Positions 9,539 through 17,885 of a stretch of 35,095 bases of DNA are shown piece by piece; within the stretch, counting starts at the first letter, position 1; the number at the start of each line of letters is the position of its first letter. The notes below the pieces were generated by a model. The model did no database searches. It was not told where the DNA came from and was given only the letters and a program-made list of their open reading frames with translations. Source of the stretch: Chloroflexota bacterium. Lineage in GTDB: Bacteria > Chloroflexota > Anaerolineae > Anaerolineales > E44-bin32. A program made the position numbers and the translations under genes. The stretch lies in contig JAJRUD010000165.1 of assembly GCA_024277995.1 (NCBI GenBank), positions 1 through 35,095 of the forward strand, given 5' to 3'.

Positions 9539-10159
9539 ATGACCACCATCTATCTGATCCGTCACGGCGAAAACGACTTCCTGGGCAAGAAACTGGCCGG
9601 CTGGCTGCCCGGCGTGCACCTGAACGAGAGGGGCCGCGCCCAGGCCGAAGCTCTTGGTCGCGCCCTGAAGGCGACGCGCCTGCAGGCCGTCTACGCCAGC
9701 CCCCTGGAGCGCACCATGGAGACGGCCGAGCCCATCGCCCGCGACCAGGGGCTGGAGGTGACGCCGCGCCCCGGCCTGGGTGAGATCCACATCGGCCGCT
9801 GGGAAGGGCGATCGTTGAAGGTGGTTCGGCGAGGCAAGCTCTGGCAGACCATCCAGCAGACGCCCACCCTGGCGCGCTTCCCAGAAGGAGAATCCTATCC
9901 CGAGGCCCAGGCCCGCGTGGTGGCCGAGCTGGAAGCGCTGCGCGCGCTGCACCCCGGTCCACGGGCCGCTTTCGCCTGCGTCTCGCATTCAGACGTGATC
10001 AAGATCGCCATCGCCCACTACCTGGGCCTGCCCCTGGACCTTTTCCAACGCCTGGTCGTGCAGCCTGCATCCGTCAGCGTGCTGCACATCGACCACGGTT
10101 CCGTGCGCCTCGACCGCCTGAACGACACCTGCGCCGTTCGCGATGGACCACCTCGGTGA
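9539..10159 (+). CDS. Histidine phosphatase family protein (MSMEG_4193-like putative phosphomutase)
   Basis: YLIRHGEND; SPLERTMETAEPIA; CVSHSDVIKIAIAHYLGL; adjacent to DUF3090 and SCO1664-family genes. Confidence 0.9.
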   Translation: MTTIYLIRHGENDFLGKKLAGWLPGVHLNERGRAQAEALGRALKATRLQAVYASPLERTMETAEPIARDQGLEVTPRPGLGEIHIGRWEGRSLKVVRRGKLWQTIQQTPTLARFPEGESYPEAQARVVAELEALRALHPGPRAAFACVSHSDVIKIAIAHYLGLPLDLFQRLVVQPASVSVLHIDHGSVRLDRLNDTCAVRDGPPR

Positions 10160-10214
10160 TATACTTGACCCCCACAGGCGCATCTCATGCCTTCCCGCCT
10201 TCCCGGAGCGGAGC

Positions 10215-10742
10215 ATGCCGGCCAAGGAATACAACCTGAAACCCGTCAACCGTATCACCACCGGCGCCATCGGCTCCCCAGGCAAGCGCGTCTTCTACAT
10301 CCAGGCACGCACCGCCGAACAACTGGTGACCCTGACGGTGGAGAAAGCGCAGGTTCAATCCCTGGCCATCGGCGTCGAGCAGTTCCTGGTTGACCTGCAG
10401 GAGCGCTACCCGGACCTGCCCGAGGCCTCCGGCGATTACGTAGAAGCCGAGATGGAACTGGAAGAGCCCATCGAACCCGCCTTTCGCGTCGGGCAGATCG
10501 GCCTGGGCTACGACGAGGAGACCGACCTGATGGTGCTCGTGGCGCGCGAACTGATGCCCGAAGGCTCTGACCCGGATCAGGGCGCCGTGGCTCGCTTCTG
10601 GTGCACCCGCTCCCAACTGCGCGCCATGTGCCACTGGGGGATCGAGGTCGCCAGCCGCGGCCGGCCCATCTGCGGCAATTGCGGCCAGCCCATCGACCCT
10701 GAAGGCCACTTCTGCCCCAAGCGCAACGGCCACAGGCGCTGA
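10215..10742 (+). CDS. DUF3090 family protein with C-terminal zinc-ribbon-like Cys motif
   Basis: IGSPGKRVFYIQARTAEQLVTLTVEKAQVQSLA; C-terminal CGNCGQPIDPEGHFCPKRNGH; start reset to ATG 10215. Confidence 0.88.
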   Translation: MPAKEYNLKPVNRITTGAIGSPGKRVFYIQARTAEQLVTLTVEKAQVQSLAIGVEQFLVDLQERYPDLPEASGDYVEAEMELEEPIEPAFRVGQIGLGYDEETDLMVLVARELMPEGSDPDQGAVARFWCTRSQLRAMCHWGIEVASRGRPICGNCGQPIDPEGHFCPKRNGHRR

Positions 10743-10783
10743 GTGCTGCATGCAAGGGATATTCCCCGCTCGAGAGACCACCC

Positions 10784-11560
10784 ATGAGTGATATGCCCGC
10801 CCCCTCCCAACCCCGGACGCGAGCAGGCACTGCCAGCTTCGAGCGCGACGGGCGGGAGATCCTGCTCGCCCTGCGCCGCGGCCAGGTGCACCTGGCCGGT
10901 GAGTTCCTCTGGGGTTCGAACCACACCTTCCTCGTCCAGGTGGAGTACGCCGAAACCCGCATACCGGCCGTCTACAAGCCGCAGCGGGGCGAGCGCCCGC
11001 TGTGGGATTTCCCGCGCGGCACTCTGGCAGCGCGCGAAGTGGCCGCTTACGTCACCAGCCAGGCCCTGGGCTGGGATATCGTACCGCCCACCGTGCTGCG
11101 CCAGGAAGGGCCCTCCGGCCCGGGGTCGCTGCAGTTCTTCGTCGACGCTGACCCGGAACACCACTACTTCACCTTCAGCCAGGACGAGAAGCAGCGCCTG
11201 CGCCCGGCTGCCATCTTCGACCTGCTGGTCAACAACGCCGACCGCAAGGCCGGCCACGTGCTCATCGACCGCAGCGGTCACCTGTGGCTCATCGACCACG
11301 GCGTCTGCTTCCACCAGGAGCCCAAACTGCGCACCGTGATCTGGGACTTCGTCGGCGAGACCTTCCCTGAAGCGCAGCTGCGCGACCTGGCCGCCTTCCA
11401 CCGGCGCTTGCTCGGCGACCCCGACCTGCGCGCCCGGTACAATGAGTTGCTCTCCCCCAGCGAGGTCGAAGCCCTGATCAGACGCGTCGAGGCGCTCCTG
11501 CGCGATCGCCGCTTCCCTGAGCCGGGCCCTGGGCGGCCCTACCCCTGGCCGTTGGTCTAG
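10784..11560 (+). CDS. SCO1664 family protein (PI3/PI4-kinase-like fold)
   Basis: AVYKPQRGERPLWDFPRGTLAAREVAAY; FDLLVNNADRKAGHVL; LWLIDHGVCFH. Confidence 0.88.
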   Translation: MSDMPAPSQPRTRAGTASFERDGREILLALRRGQVHLAGEFLWGSNHTFLVQVEYAETRIPAVYKPQRGERPLWDFPRGTLAAREVAAYVTSQALGWDIVPPTVLRQEGPSGPGSLQFFVDADPEHHYFTFSQDEKQRLRPAAIFDLLVNNADRKAGHVLIDRSGHLWLIDHGVCFHQEPKLRTVIWDFVGETFPEAQLRDLAAFHRRLLGDPDLRARYNELLSPSEVEALIRRVEALLRDRRFPEPGPGRPYPWPLV

Positions 11561-11617
11561 AGCTGCGAGGGGAGGTACCTGACCCAGGTGGAAGACAGAC
11601 GCCCGTCCGAGACAAGC

Positions 11618-11645
11618 CATCAGCGATCAGCGCTCAGCCATCAGC
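11618..11645. repeat. Heptanucleotide tandem repeat, 4 copies of (c/g)(a/c)TCAGC plus degenerate flank
   Basis: catcagc|gatcagc|gctcagc|catcagc in the intergenic region. Confidence 0.75.
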
Positions 11646-11727
11646 CGTCGCTGATCTCCTTTGCCTGTTCCCCGGTCCCTGACCACCGCCTACCGATCGC
11701 CGGTCCCTCTCCCACCCGGAGTGCCTC

Positions 11728-12759
11728 ATGCCCCATACCGACTTGATCTTTCTCGGCTTTGGAAACGTGGGCCAGGCCCTGGCCCGCTTGTTGTTGCGCA
11801 AGCGCACGACCCTGGAGGAGCGCTGCGGCATTACCTGGCGCGTTGTGGCCATCGCCACCGGAAGCCACGGCGCGGCGCTGGATCCGGCGGGCATCGACCT
11901 GGAACGCGCCCTGGCGCTCGCCGAGGCCGGGCACGACATGGGCGCCCTTGCCGCACGGGCAGTCCCTCAGGATCGGCTGGAGCTGATCCGCGCCAGCGGC
12001 GCCCACGTGCTTTTCGAGAACACGCCCGTGAACTACGAGAGCGGCCAGCCCGCCATCGATCACATCCGCACCGCCCTGCAGGCCGGCATGCACGCCATCA
12101 CCGCCAACAAGGGCCCCGTTGTGCACGCCTATCAGGAACTCAGCGAGCTGGCGCGCGCACAGGGTCGCTGCTTCTTCTTCGAGTCCGCCGTCATGGACGG
12201 CGCACCGGTCTTCGCCCTCTGGCGTGAGGCCCTGCCCGCCGCCGAGCTGCGCGCCTTCCGCGGCGTCCTCAACTCCACCACCAACCTGATCCTGACCCTG
12301 ATGGAACAGGGCCGCAGCTTCGACGAGGCCGTCGCTCACGCCCAGTCCATCGGCATCGCCGAGACCGATCCCTCCGGCGACATCCAGGGTTGGGATGCGG
12401 CCATCAAGGTGGCCGCGCTGGTGACCGTGCTCATGGGGGTGCCGCTCAAACCGAACCAGGTGGAGCGGCGCGGCATCGAGAACCTTACGCTGCAGGACAT
12501 CGAAGCTGCGCGCGCCGCCGGCCGGCGCTGGAAACTGGTCTGCGAGGCGGAGCGCACCAGCCCGGGGGTGCGGGCGCGCGTACACCCGCAGCAGGTCGAG
12601 CCCAGCGATCCGCTCTATCAGGTCATGGGAACCTCTTCGGCCGTCACCTTCCACAGCGACGTCCTGGGCGCCCTGAGCCTGGTCGAGGACGACCCCGGGC
12701 CGCACACTACGGCCTACGGCCTGCTGGCCGATTTCATCAACGCCCTGCGCCAAGCTTAA
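11728..12759 (+). CDS. hom: Homoserine dehydrogenase
   Basis: LIFLGFGNVGQALARLLL; ITANKGPVVHAYQEL; FESAVMDGAPVF; GVLNSTTNLILTLM; AETDPSGDIQGWDAAIKVAAL. Confidence 0.93.
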   Translation: MPHTDLIFLGFGNVGQALARLLLRKRTTLEERCGITWRVVAIATGSHGAALDPAGIDLERALALAEAGHDMGALAARAVPQDRLELIRASGAHVLFENTPVNYESGQPAIDHIRTALQAGMHAITANKGPVVHAYQELSELARAQGRCFFFESAVMDGAPVFALWREALPAAELRAFRGVLNSTTNLILTLMEQGRSFDEAVAHAQSIGIAETDPSGDIQGWDAAIKVAALVTVLMGVPLKPNQVERRGIENLTLQDIEAARAAGRRWKLVCEAERTSPGVRARVHPQQVEPSDPLYQVMGTSSAVTFHSDVLGALSLVEDDPGPHTTAYGLLADFINALRQA

Positions 12760-12775
12760 AATATTCGCCCGCCAC

Positions 12776-12804
12776 TTGACCCGCGCCCGTTTCTCTTGTA
12801 GACT
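12776..12804 (+). promoter_or_regulatory. Sigma70-type promoter TTGACC-17-TAGACT
   Basis: -35 12776-12781, 17-nt spacer, -10 12799-12804. Confidence 0.7.
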
Positions 12805-12840
12805 GCGTGCGCGCATTTTGCAGAAAGGAGCAGGCGACTT

Positions 12841-12942
12841 ATGCACAACCTCATCCCCAATCGCCTCTGGGTTGCAACCCCGGCTGCCTTCGGCAGCGGT
12901 GTTGTCCCCTTTCCTACGCGGAGTGCGCCTACTGAACGGTAG
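12841..12942 (+). CDS. 33-aa leader peptide (MHNLIPNRLWVATPAAFGSGVVPFPTRSAPTER)
   Basis: AAAGGAG Shine-Dalgarno at 12824-12830, ATG at 12841, TAG at 12940; promoter upstream and terminator downstream. Confidence 0.65.
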   Translation: MHNLIPNRLWVATPAAFGSGVVPFPTRSAPTER

Positions 12943-12980
12943 ACCTTCTGACTGAACGACAGAACCGCGGGCGCGCTCCG
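12919..12980 (+). promoter_or_regulatory. Predicted antiterminator helix: 12919-12930 (CGGAGUGCGCCU) with 12969-12980 (GGGCGCGCUCCG)
   Basis: 12 contiguous pairs including two G-U; 3' arm takes 6 nt of the terminator 5' arm. Confidence 0.6.
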
Positions 12981-12996
12981 GCGCCCGTGGTTTTTT
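12965..12996 (+). terminator. Intrinsic terminator/attenuator hairpin
   Basis: CCGCGGGCGC/GCGCCCGTGG 10-bp stem with one G-U, 6-nt loop, followed by TTTTTTG. Confidence 0.85.
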
Positions 12997-13003
12997 GTCT
13001 CAG

Positions 13004-13044
13004 CGCACAAGCCGGCCGCGGGCACCCTGCGGCCGGCTTGTGCG
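13004..13044 (+). repeat. 16-bp perfect inverted repeat hairpin just upstream of an RBS
   Basis: CGCACAAGCCGGCCGC/GCGGCCGGCTTGTGCG with 9-nt loop; acggagg RBS follows. Confidence 0.85.
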
Positions 13045-13060
13045 TTTACGGAGGGTCCCG

Positions 13061-13261
13061 ATGAACATCAATCTCTCTTTCAACGGTCACGACATATACG
13101 TCCAGGGCCGCCTGCGCCGCGCGGAACTGATGCAGCACGCACAGGAAGAGCGCATGCTGCGCTCAAGGCGCCGCCGACCGAGCTTGCGCCTGGCAATGTT
13201 GCTCGCCGGGGATGCAGGCCTGGCTGCCCTGGCGCTGCTGGCGCTGCTCTCACTGCTGTGA
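13061..13261 (+). CDS. 66-aa small membrane-anchored protein
   Basis: ATG 13061 after GGAGG; Arg-rich middle and hydrophobic C-terminus LAMLLAGDAGLAALALLALLSLL. Confidence 0.6.
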   Translation: MNINLSFNGHDIYVQGRLRRAELMQHAQEERMLRSRRRRPSLRLAMLLAGDAGLAALALLALLSLL

Positions 13262-13360
13262 TCCCGGGGCGCCGCAGGCCGCGGCGAAAGCCTCTGCGCG
13301 GCTTCGGCGCTCCGGATCGCTGCCCGGCCTGGCGACAGGCCTTCGCTCTCGAGGTGTCAT

Positions 13361-14185
13361 ATGCAGAAGATCGCCATCGACGTTGAAGAACTGTACAAAG
13401 TGTTCCGCAAGCCGCGCCGCCGTCCCTGGCGCGCCAGGGACGGCAAGCCCGCCGCAGGCCAGGTCGTGGCTGTGGACCATGTCTCGTTCCAGGTACACAG
13501 GCGCGAGATCTTCGGCGTGTTGCGTCCCAACGGTTCCGGCAAATCGACCCTGATCCGCCTGATCGCCACGCTGCTGCTGCCCGATGGCGGCCGGGCCGAG
13601 GTCTTCGGTCACGACGTGGTGCGCGAACCCATGGCCGTGCAGCGCCTGATCAATCGCGTCTCCGTGGAGGCCTCTTTCTTCAAGAAGCTGTCACCCATGG
13701 AGAACCTGCTCTACGGCGCCCGTCTCTACGGGTTGCCGGCCAGCCAGGCCAGGGTTGCCATCCACGCCATCCTGAAATGCATCGGCATCGAAGAGCGCTC
13801 CATCGGCCAGCCAATGCAAGAGATGTCGCGCGGCATGCAGCAGAAGGTGGCCATCGCACGCGCCCTGCTCACCCGCCCGGCGCTGCTGCTGCTCGACGAG
13901 CCCACCACCGGTCTCGACCCGCGCTCCAAGCGCGAGGTGCAGGACCTGGTGCGCGAGCTGCGCGAGCAGGACGACACCACCATCGTGCTCACCACCCACG
14001 ACATGGTCGAGGCCGAGGTACTCTGCGACCGCATCGCCATCATGGATTCCGGCAAGGTGGTGGCGCTGGGCACACCTCAGGGCCTGCGCCAGCTAGTGCC
14101 CTCCCGCAACGGCCACCAACCGACCCTGGAGGACGTATTCCTGGAATTGACCGGCAAACAGCTCGTCAGCGAGGAACGCGTTTGA
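13361..14185 (+). CDS. ABC transporter ATP-binding protein (drug/ABC-2 exporter type)
   Basis: Walker A-like LRPNGSGKST; MSRGMQQKVAIARAL signature; LLLLDEPTTGLDP; TTHDMVEAE. Confidence 0.92.
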   Translation: MQKIAIDVEELYKVFRKPRRRPWRARDGKPAAGQVVAVDHVSFQVHRREIFGVLRPNGSGKSTLIRLIATLLLPDGGRAEVFGHDVVREPMAVQRLINRVSVEASFFKKLSPMENLLYGARLYGLPASQARVAIHAILKCIGIEERSIGQPMQEMSRGMQQKVAIARALLTRPALLLLDEPTTGLDPRSKREVQDLVRELREQDDTTIVLTTHDMVEAEVLCDRIAIMDSGKVVALGTPQGLRQLVPSRNGHQPTLEDVFLELTGKQLVSEERV

Positions 14186-14268
14186 TGCGCGCCATCCGCT
14201 TCCCCGCGGCTCAGCGCCGACTGCTGAATGTTGGTTGCCCACTGTAACTCTTCGAAAGGTGAATCACC

Positions 14269-15096
14269 ATGTTCGCCAGCACCACCCAACAAATCCGCGC
14301 CTCTTACGCCTTCGTCGAGCGCAACGCCTATCTGGTCAAGCGCTATTGGTCCTGGGAGCTGGTCTGGCTCTCCTACTCCATCGCCAACAGCCTGTCGGTG
14401 TCCTACATCGGGTTGGGGATGGAAAGCATCGGCGGCCAGGGCATCGACGGCCGATACCTGGTGCTCTACCTTGTCGTGGGCACACTGGTCTGGCGCTACC
14501 TGTCGATGATCTTCTATTGGATCACCGACATCATCGGCCTGGAGCGCTGGGAAGGCACCATCGAGTACACGCTCATGGCGCCCATTCACCGGCTGACCCA
14601 CATGGCCGGCCAGACCCTCTTCGCCGTGATCTACAGCATGCTCTTCACCGGTGTCATCCTGGCCGTCACCGTGCTGCTCTTCAAGCTGGACCTCTCGCAG
14701 GCCAACCTTCTTGGCGGGACGCTGGTGATGCTGGCCGGCAGCCTGTCCTTCATCGGCGTCGGCATCGTGGGCTCGGTGCTGCCGCTGCTCTTCCCCGAGC
14801 GCGGCAGTCAGATGACCCATGTCATCATCGCCCTGCTGTTGCTGGTCTCCGGCGTGTACTACCCTATCGAAGTCCTGCCGATGGCTCTGCAGCGTATGTC
14901 GATGCTCTCGCCGGCCACCTACGTCCTGCGCGGCGTGCGCGCCGCTCTGCTGGAGAACGCGCCCATGGCCCGCCTGTGGCCCGACATCTGGCCCGCCATG
15001 CTCATGGGACTGGCCGCCGTTCCGGCCGGCCTGTGGGTCTTCGGCCTGGCAGAACGCTATGCCAAGCGGACGGGCAAGCTGCATCGCAATGGCTGA
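14269..15096 (+). CDS. ABC-2 type transporter permease
   Basis: Multiple hydrophobic segments; YYPIEVLPMALQRMSMLSPATYVLRGVRAALL typical of ABC-2 permeases; follows the ATPase gene. Confidence 0.88.
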   Translation: MFASTTQQIRASYAFVERNAYLVKRYWSWELVWLSYSIANSLSVSYIGLGMESIGGQGIDGRYLVLYLVVGTLVWRYLSMIFYWITDIIGLERWEGTIEYTLMAPIHRLTHMAGQTLFAVIYSMLFTGVILAVTVLLFKLDLSQANLLGGTLVMLAGSLSFIGVGIVGSVLPLLFPERGSQMTHVIIALLLLVSGVYYPIEVLPMALQRMSMLSPATYVLRGVRAALLENAPMARLWPDIWPAMLMGLAAVPAGLWVFGLAERYAKRTGKLHRNG

Positions 15097-15117
15097 TTTC
15101 GAAGGAGCGATCACAGC

Positions 15118-16158
15118 ATGACCACCATCCCGACACCCATCCAGCAAGGACAATCCGATCCGGCCCAGCGCCTCATCCTCAGGCCGGCCACCATGCAGGA
15201 TCTAGAGGTCGTCGCCGACCTCTTCAACCGGCATGCCGTGGCAACCACCGGCGCGCCTGAGACCAACGTTGAGCGGCTGCGCAGAGGGTGGACCACACCG
15301 GGATTCGACCCGACCCACAACGTCCGCCTGGCCGTGAACTCCCGGGGGGAGGCGCTGGGCGTCGTCAAGCTATGGGACCTGGACGAGCCGCCCCTGATAC
15401 ACTACGTCGCATGCGCCGTACACCCGGAGCATCTGGGCCGCGGCATCGGCACGGCGCTCAACTGCTGGGCCCATGACCGCGCCCGGGAGTCGCTCCACCG
15501 CGCCCCGCCGGGGGCGCGCGTGGTGGTCCACAGCTACACCGTGAGCGGCCACGAGCCGACGCGCCGGCTCTTCGAGAGCCTGGGGATGCGCCTCATCCGC
15601 CACTCCTACCACATGGTCATCGACCTGCAGGCCCCCATCCCGGAACCGCGCTGGCCGGCGGGCATCAGCCTGCGTCCCTTCGCCCCCGAGCGCGATGCCG
15701 AGGCCGTCTTCCGCGCCGAGGACGAGGCCTTCCAGGATCACTTCGGCTACGTGGAGGAGCCCTTCGAGACGGCCTTCCCGCGCTGGCGCCACTACCGCCT
15801 GCAGGGGGAGAGCTTTGACCCCGCACTGTGGTTCGTCGCCGTGCAGGGCGACCAGATCGCCGGGCTCTCCATCTGCCGGCTGAAGGCCGATGATGACCCA
15901 CAGATGGGCTGGATCTCCTCGCTCTGTGTGCGCCGCCCCTGGCGCCGCCGCGGCCTGGCCCTGGCCCTGCTCCTGCAGTCCTTCCGCGCCTTTCGCGAGC
16001 GAGGGCAGCAGCGGGCCGGGCTGGGGGTCGACGCCAGCAACCTGACGGGCGCCACTCGCCTCTACCAGCGCGCCGGAATGCGCATCCAGCGCCAGTACGA
16101 CCTCTATGAACTCGAGCTGCGCCCGGGTAAGGAACTGGCCACGGTGAGCCTGGAGTGA
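15118..16158 (+). CDS. GNAT family N-acetyltransferase, two tandem GNAT domains
   Basis: AVHPEHLGRGIGTALNCWA and LCVRRPWRRRGLALALLLQSFRAFRERGQQRAGLGVDASNLTGATRLYQRAGM. Confidence 0.9.
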   Translation: MTTIPTPIQQGQSDPAQRLILRPATMQDLEVVADLFNRHAVATTGAPETNVERLRRGWTTPGFDPTHNVRLAVNSRGEALGVVKLWDLDEPPLIHYVACAVHPEHLGRGIGTALNCWAHDRARESLHRAPPGARVVVHSYTVSGHEPTRRLFESLGMRLIRHSYHMVIDLQAPIPEPRWPAGISLRPFAPERDAEAVFRAEDEAFQDHFGYVEEPFETAFPRWRHYRLQGESFDPALWFVAVQGDQIAGLSICRLKADDDPQMGWISSLCVRRPWRRRGLALALLLQSFRAFRERGQQRAGLGVDASNLTGATRLYQRAGMRIQRQYDLYELELRPGKELATVSLE

Positions 16159-16193
16159 GAGAAAGCGGGCTCCTTGAAAAAGCCCGCTTTCTC
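16159..16193 (+). terminator. 13-bp perfect hairpin immediately after the GNAT stop codon
   Basis: GAGAAAGCGGGCT-N9-AGCCCGCTTTCTC. Confidence 0.7.
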
Positions 16194-16241
16194 CCCATCG
16201 CGCGTTACAATTCGAGGCACCTGGAAAGGGGCTCAGCCGCC

Positions 16242-16877
16242 ATGACAGAAGCACCACCCAACATACGCGCCGTCATCTGGGATCTGGGAGGCGTGCTCGT
16301 CCGCACGGAAGACTGGACCCCGCGCGCGCGCTGGGAGCAGCGCCTGGGGCTGGAGCCCGGCGCGCTCTCGCGCCTGGTCTTCGAAGGCGAGGCTTCCCGC
16401 AGGGCATCCATCGGCCAGGCCGACACGGCCGACGTGTGGCAATGGGTCGGTCGCCGGCTGGGCATCCCGGAGGAGGAATGGCCCCTCCTGGAACGCGACT
16501 TCTGGTCCGGCGACAGCGTGGACATGGAGATCATCGCCTTCATCCGCGGGCTGCGCCCGCGCCTGGCAACCGGCCTGCTGAGCAACGCCTGGCCCTCCCT
16601 GCGCCAAGCCCTTGAAGAGCACTGGCGCATCGCCGACGCCTTCGATCACATCGTCATCTCCGCTGAGGCCGGCATGGTCAAGCCGGACCCGCGCATCTAC
16701 CACCTTGCCCTGCAGGGCCTGGGGGTCGCGCCTGAAGAGGCGATCTTCATCGACGATTTCATAGAGAACGTCGAGGGCGCACGCGCCGTGGGTATGCACG
16801 CGGTCCACTTCCGCTCGTCCGAACAGGCATTGGAAGAGGTCCGCGCCCTGCTCGATAACACTTCTGCGGGAGCCTAG
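16242..16877 (+). CDS. HAD superfamily hydrolase
   Basis: VIWDLGGVLVRTEDW; GLLSNAWPSLR; MVKPDPRIYHLALQGLGVAPEEAIFIDDFIENVEGA; start reset to ATG 16242. Confidence 0.92.
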   Translation: MTEAPPNIRAVIWDLGGVLVRTEDWTPRARWEQRLGLEPGALSRLVFEGEASRRASIGQADTADVWQWVGRRLGIPEEEWPLLERDFWSGDSVDMEIIAFIRGLRPRLATGLLSNAWPSLRQALEEHWRIADAFDHIVISAEAGMVKPDPRIYHLALQGLGVAPEEAIFIDDFIENVEGARAVGMHAVHFRSSEQALEEVRALLDNTSAGA

Positions 16878-16991
16878 CATGCGTCGCCGCAGCGAACGGG
16901 ACAGGAGCGGCTGGGATCCTATCCCCGACCTGCCTGCCATGGCGGCCGTCGGCCCCACAGAACATCGCCTCGCCGCGGGATTCGAATCGCG

Positions 16992-17885
16992 ATGAGCAGG
17001 GGACGCCTGCAGGAACTGCGCCACGACCTGCTCGCCGCGGCCCGCACCGGGTCGGCCGATGCGATCCAGGCGGCTCTCGACGGTTTGGCGCGCTTCCCCT
17101 CGCCCCGCCGGCGATCCGTCGCCGGGCTGCGGCTCGCGCCCAAGGACCTGCGCCTTCTCGGCTTGCACCTGGGCGACGCCCTGCCGCCTCAGTCCCGCCG
17201 AGGAGCATTACGCTCCCTCACCGCGCATCCCGCACCCACCGTCCGCGCCCTGCTCGCATGGGCGTTGCTCGCCGCCTGGCCCGAGCTCTGGGCCGTGGGC
17301 TTGGCCGAGGAATTGCTCACGGCGCCTGAACCGTCCGTGCAGTCGGCGGCTCGCGAGGCTCTGCTCACCCTGCCCCACGAGGAACGCCTCCGGCTCTCGA
17401 AACATTGGGGCAGTTCCCCCGAGCCGCTCCTGCGAAGCGCAGCGCTCACCCTGCTCCCCGGCGCCGCGGCAGCGGAGGCCCTGACCACCCTGCAGCGCTC
17501 CGCCGATGACCCGGCCCCCGAAGTGCGCGCCGCGGCGGCCGAGGCATTGGCCTGCGCCGCCCAGGAGCGACCCGATGACGTGATCCAGGCGCTGCTCGAA
17601 TGGGCCGAGCAGGCCTCAGCGCCGCAGGCCTGGGTGTTCGCCAAGGCCTTGGCCAGAAGCCCGCTCGTCAGCCGGCCGCGAGAGGTGCTGCCCATCCTGG
17701 AACGCCTGGGGCGGCGCCATGGCCAGGACCCCGACGTCGCCCGCGCCCTGGTGGGCACCCTGCGCGCCCTGGCCCGCCGCGGCGCCCGATCCCAGGTCCT
17801 GGAAGCTCTCGAAGGATGGGGGGGCGCGCAGGACGCCTCTCTACGCTCGCTGGCCGAGCGCGGCCGGCAGCGCCTGGCATCATAG
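16992..17885 (+). CDS. HEAT-repeat-like alpha-solenoid protein
   Basis: Repeating DPAPEVRAAAAEALACAA / EPSVQSAAREALLTLP / APTVRALLAWALLAA helices. Confidence 0.7.
   Translation: MSRGRLQELRHDLLAAARTGSADAIQAALDGLARFPSPRRRSVAGLRLAPKDLRLLGLHLGDALPPQSRRGALRSLTAHPAPTVRALLAWALLAAWPELWAVGLAEELLTAPEPSVQSAAREALLTLPHEERLRLSKHWGSSPEPLLRSAALTLLPGAAAAEALTTLQRSADDPAPEVRAAAAEALACAAQERPDDVIQALLEWAEQASAPQAWVFAKALARSPLVSRPREVLPILERLGRRHGQDPDVARALVGTLRALARRGARSQVLEALEGWGGAQDASLRSLAERGRQRLAS

Noticed and set aside
7914-9962. 682-aa minus-strand ORF over rarA and the phosphatase
   Set aside because: Antisense to well-supported genes; composition is typical of GC3-driven spurious ORFs.
12869-12880. 12-bp perfect palindrome GGGTTGCAACCC as an operator
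   Set aside because: Lies inside the leader ORF; cannot form a loop at full length and has no independent support.
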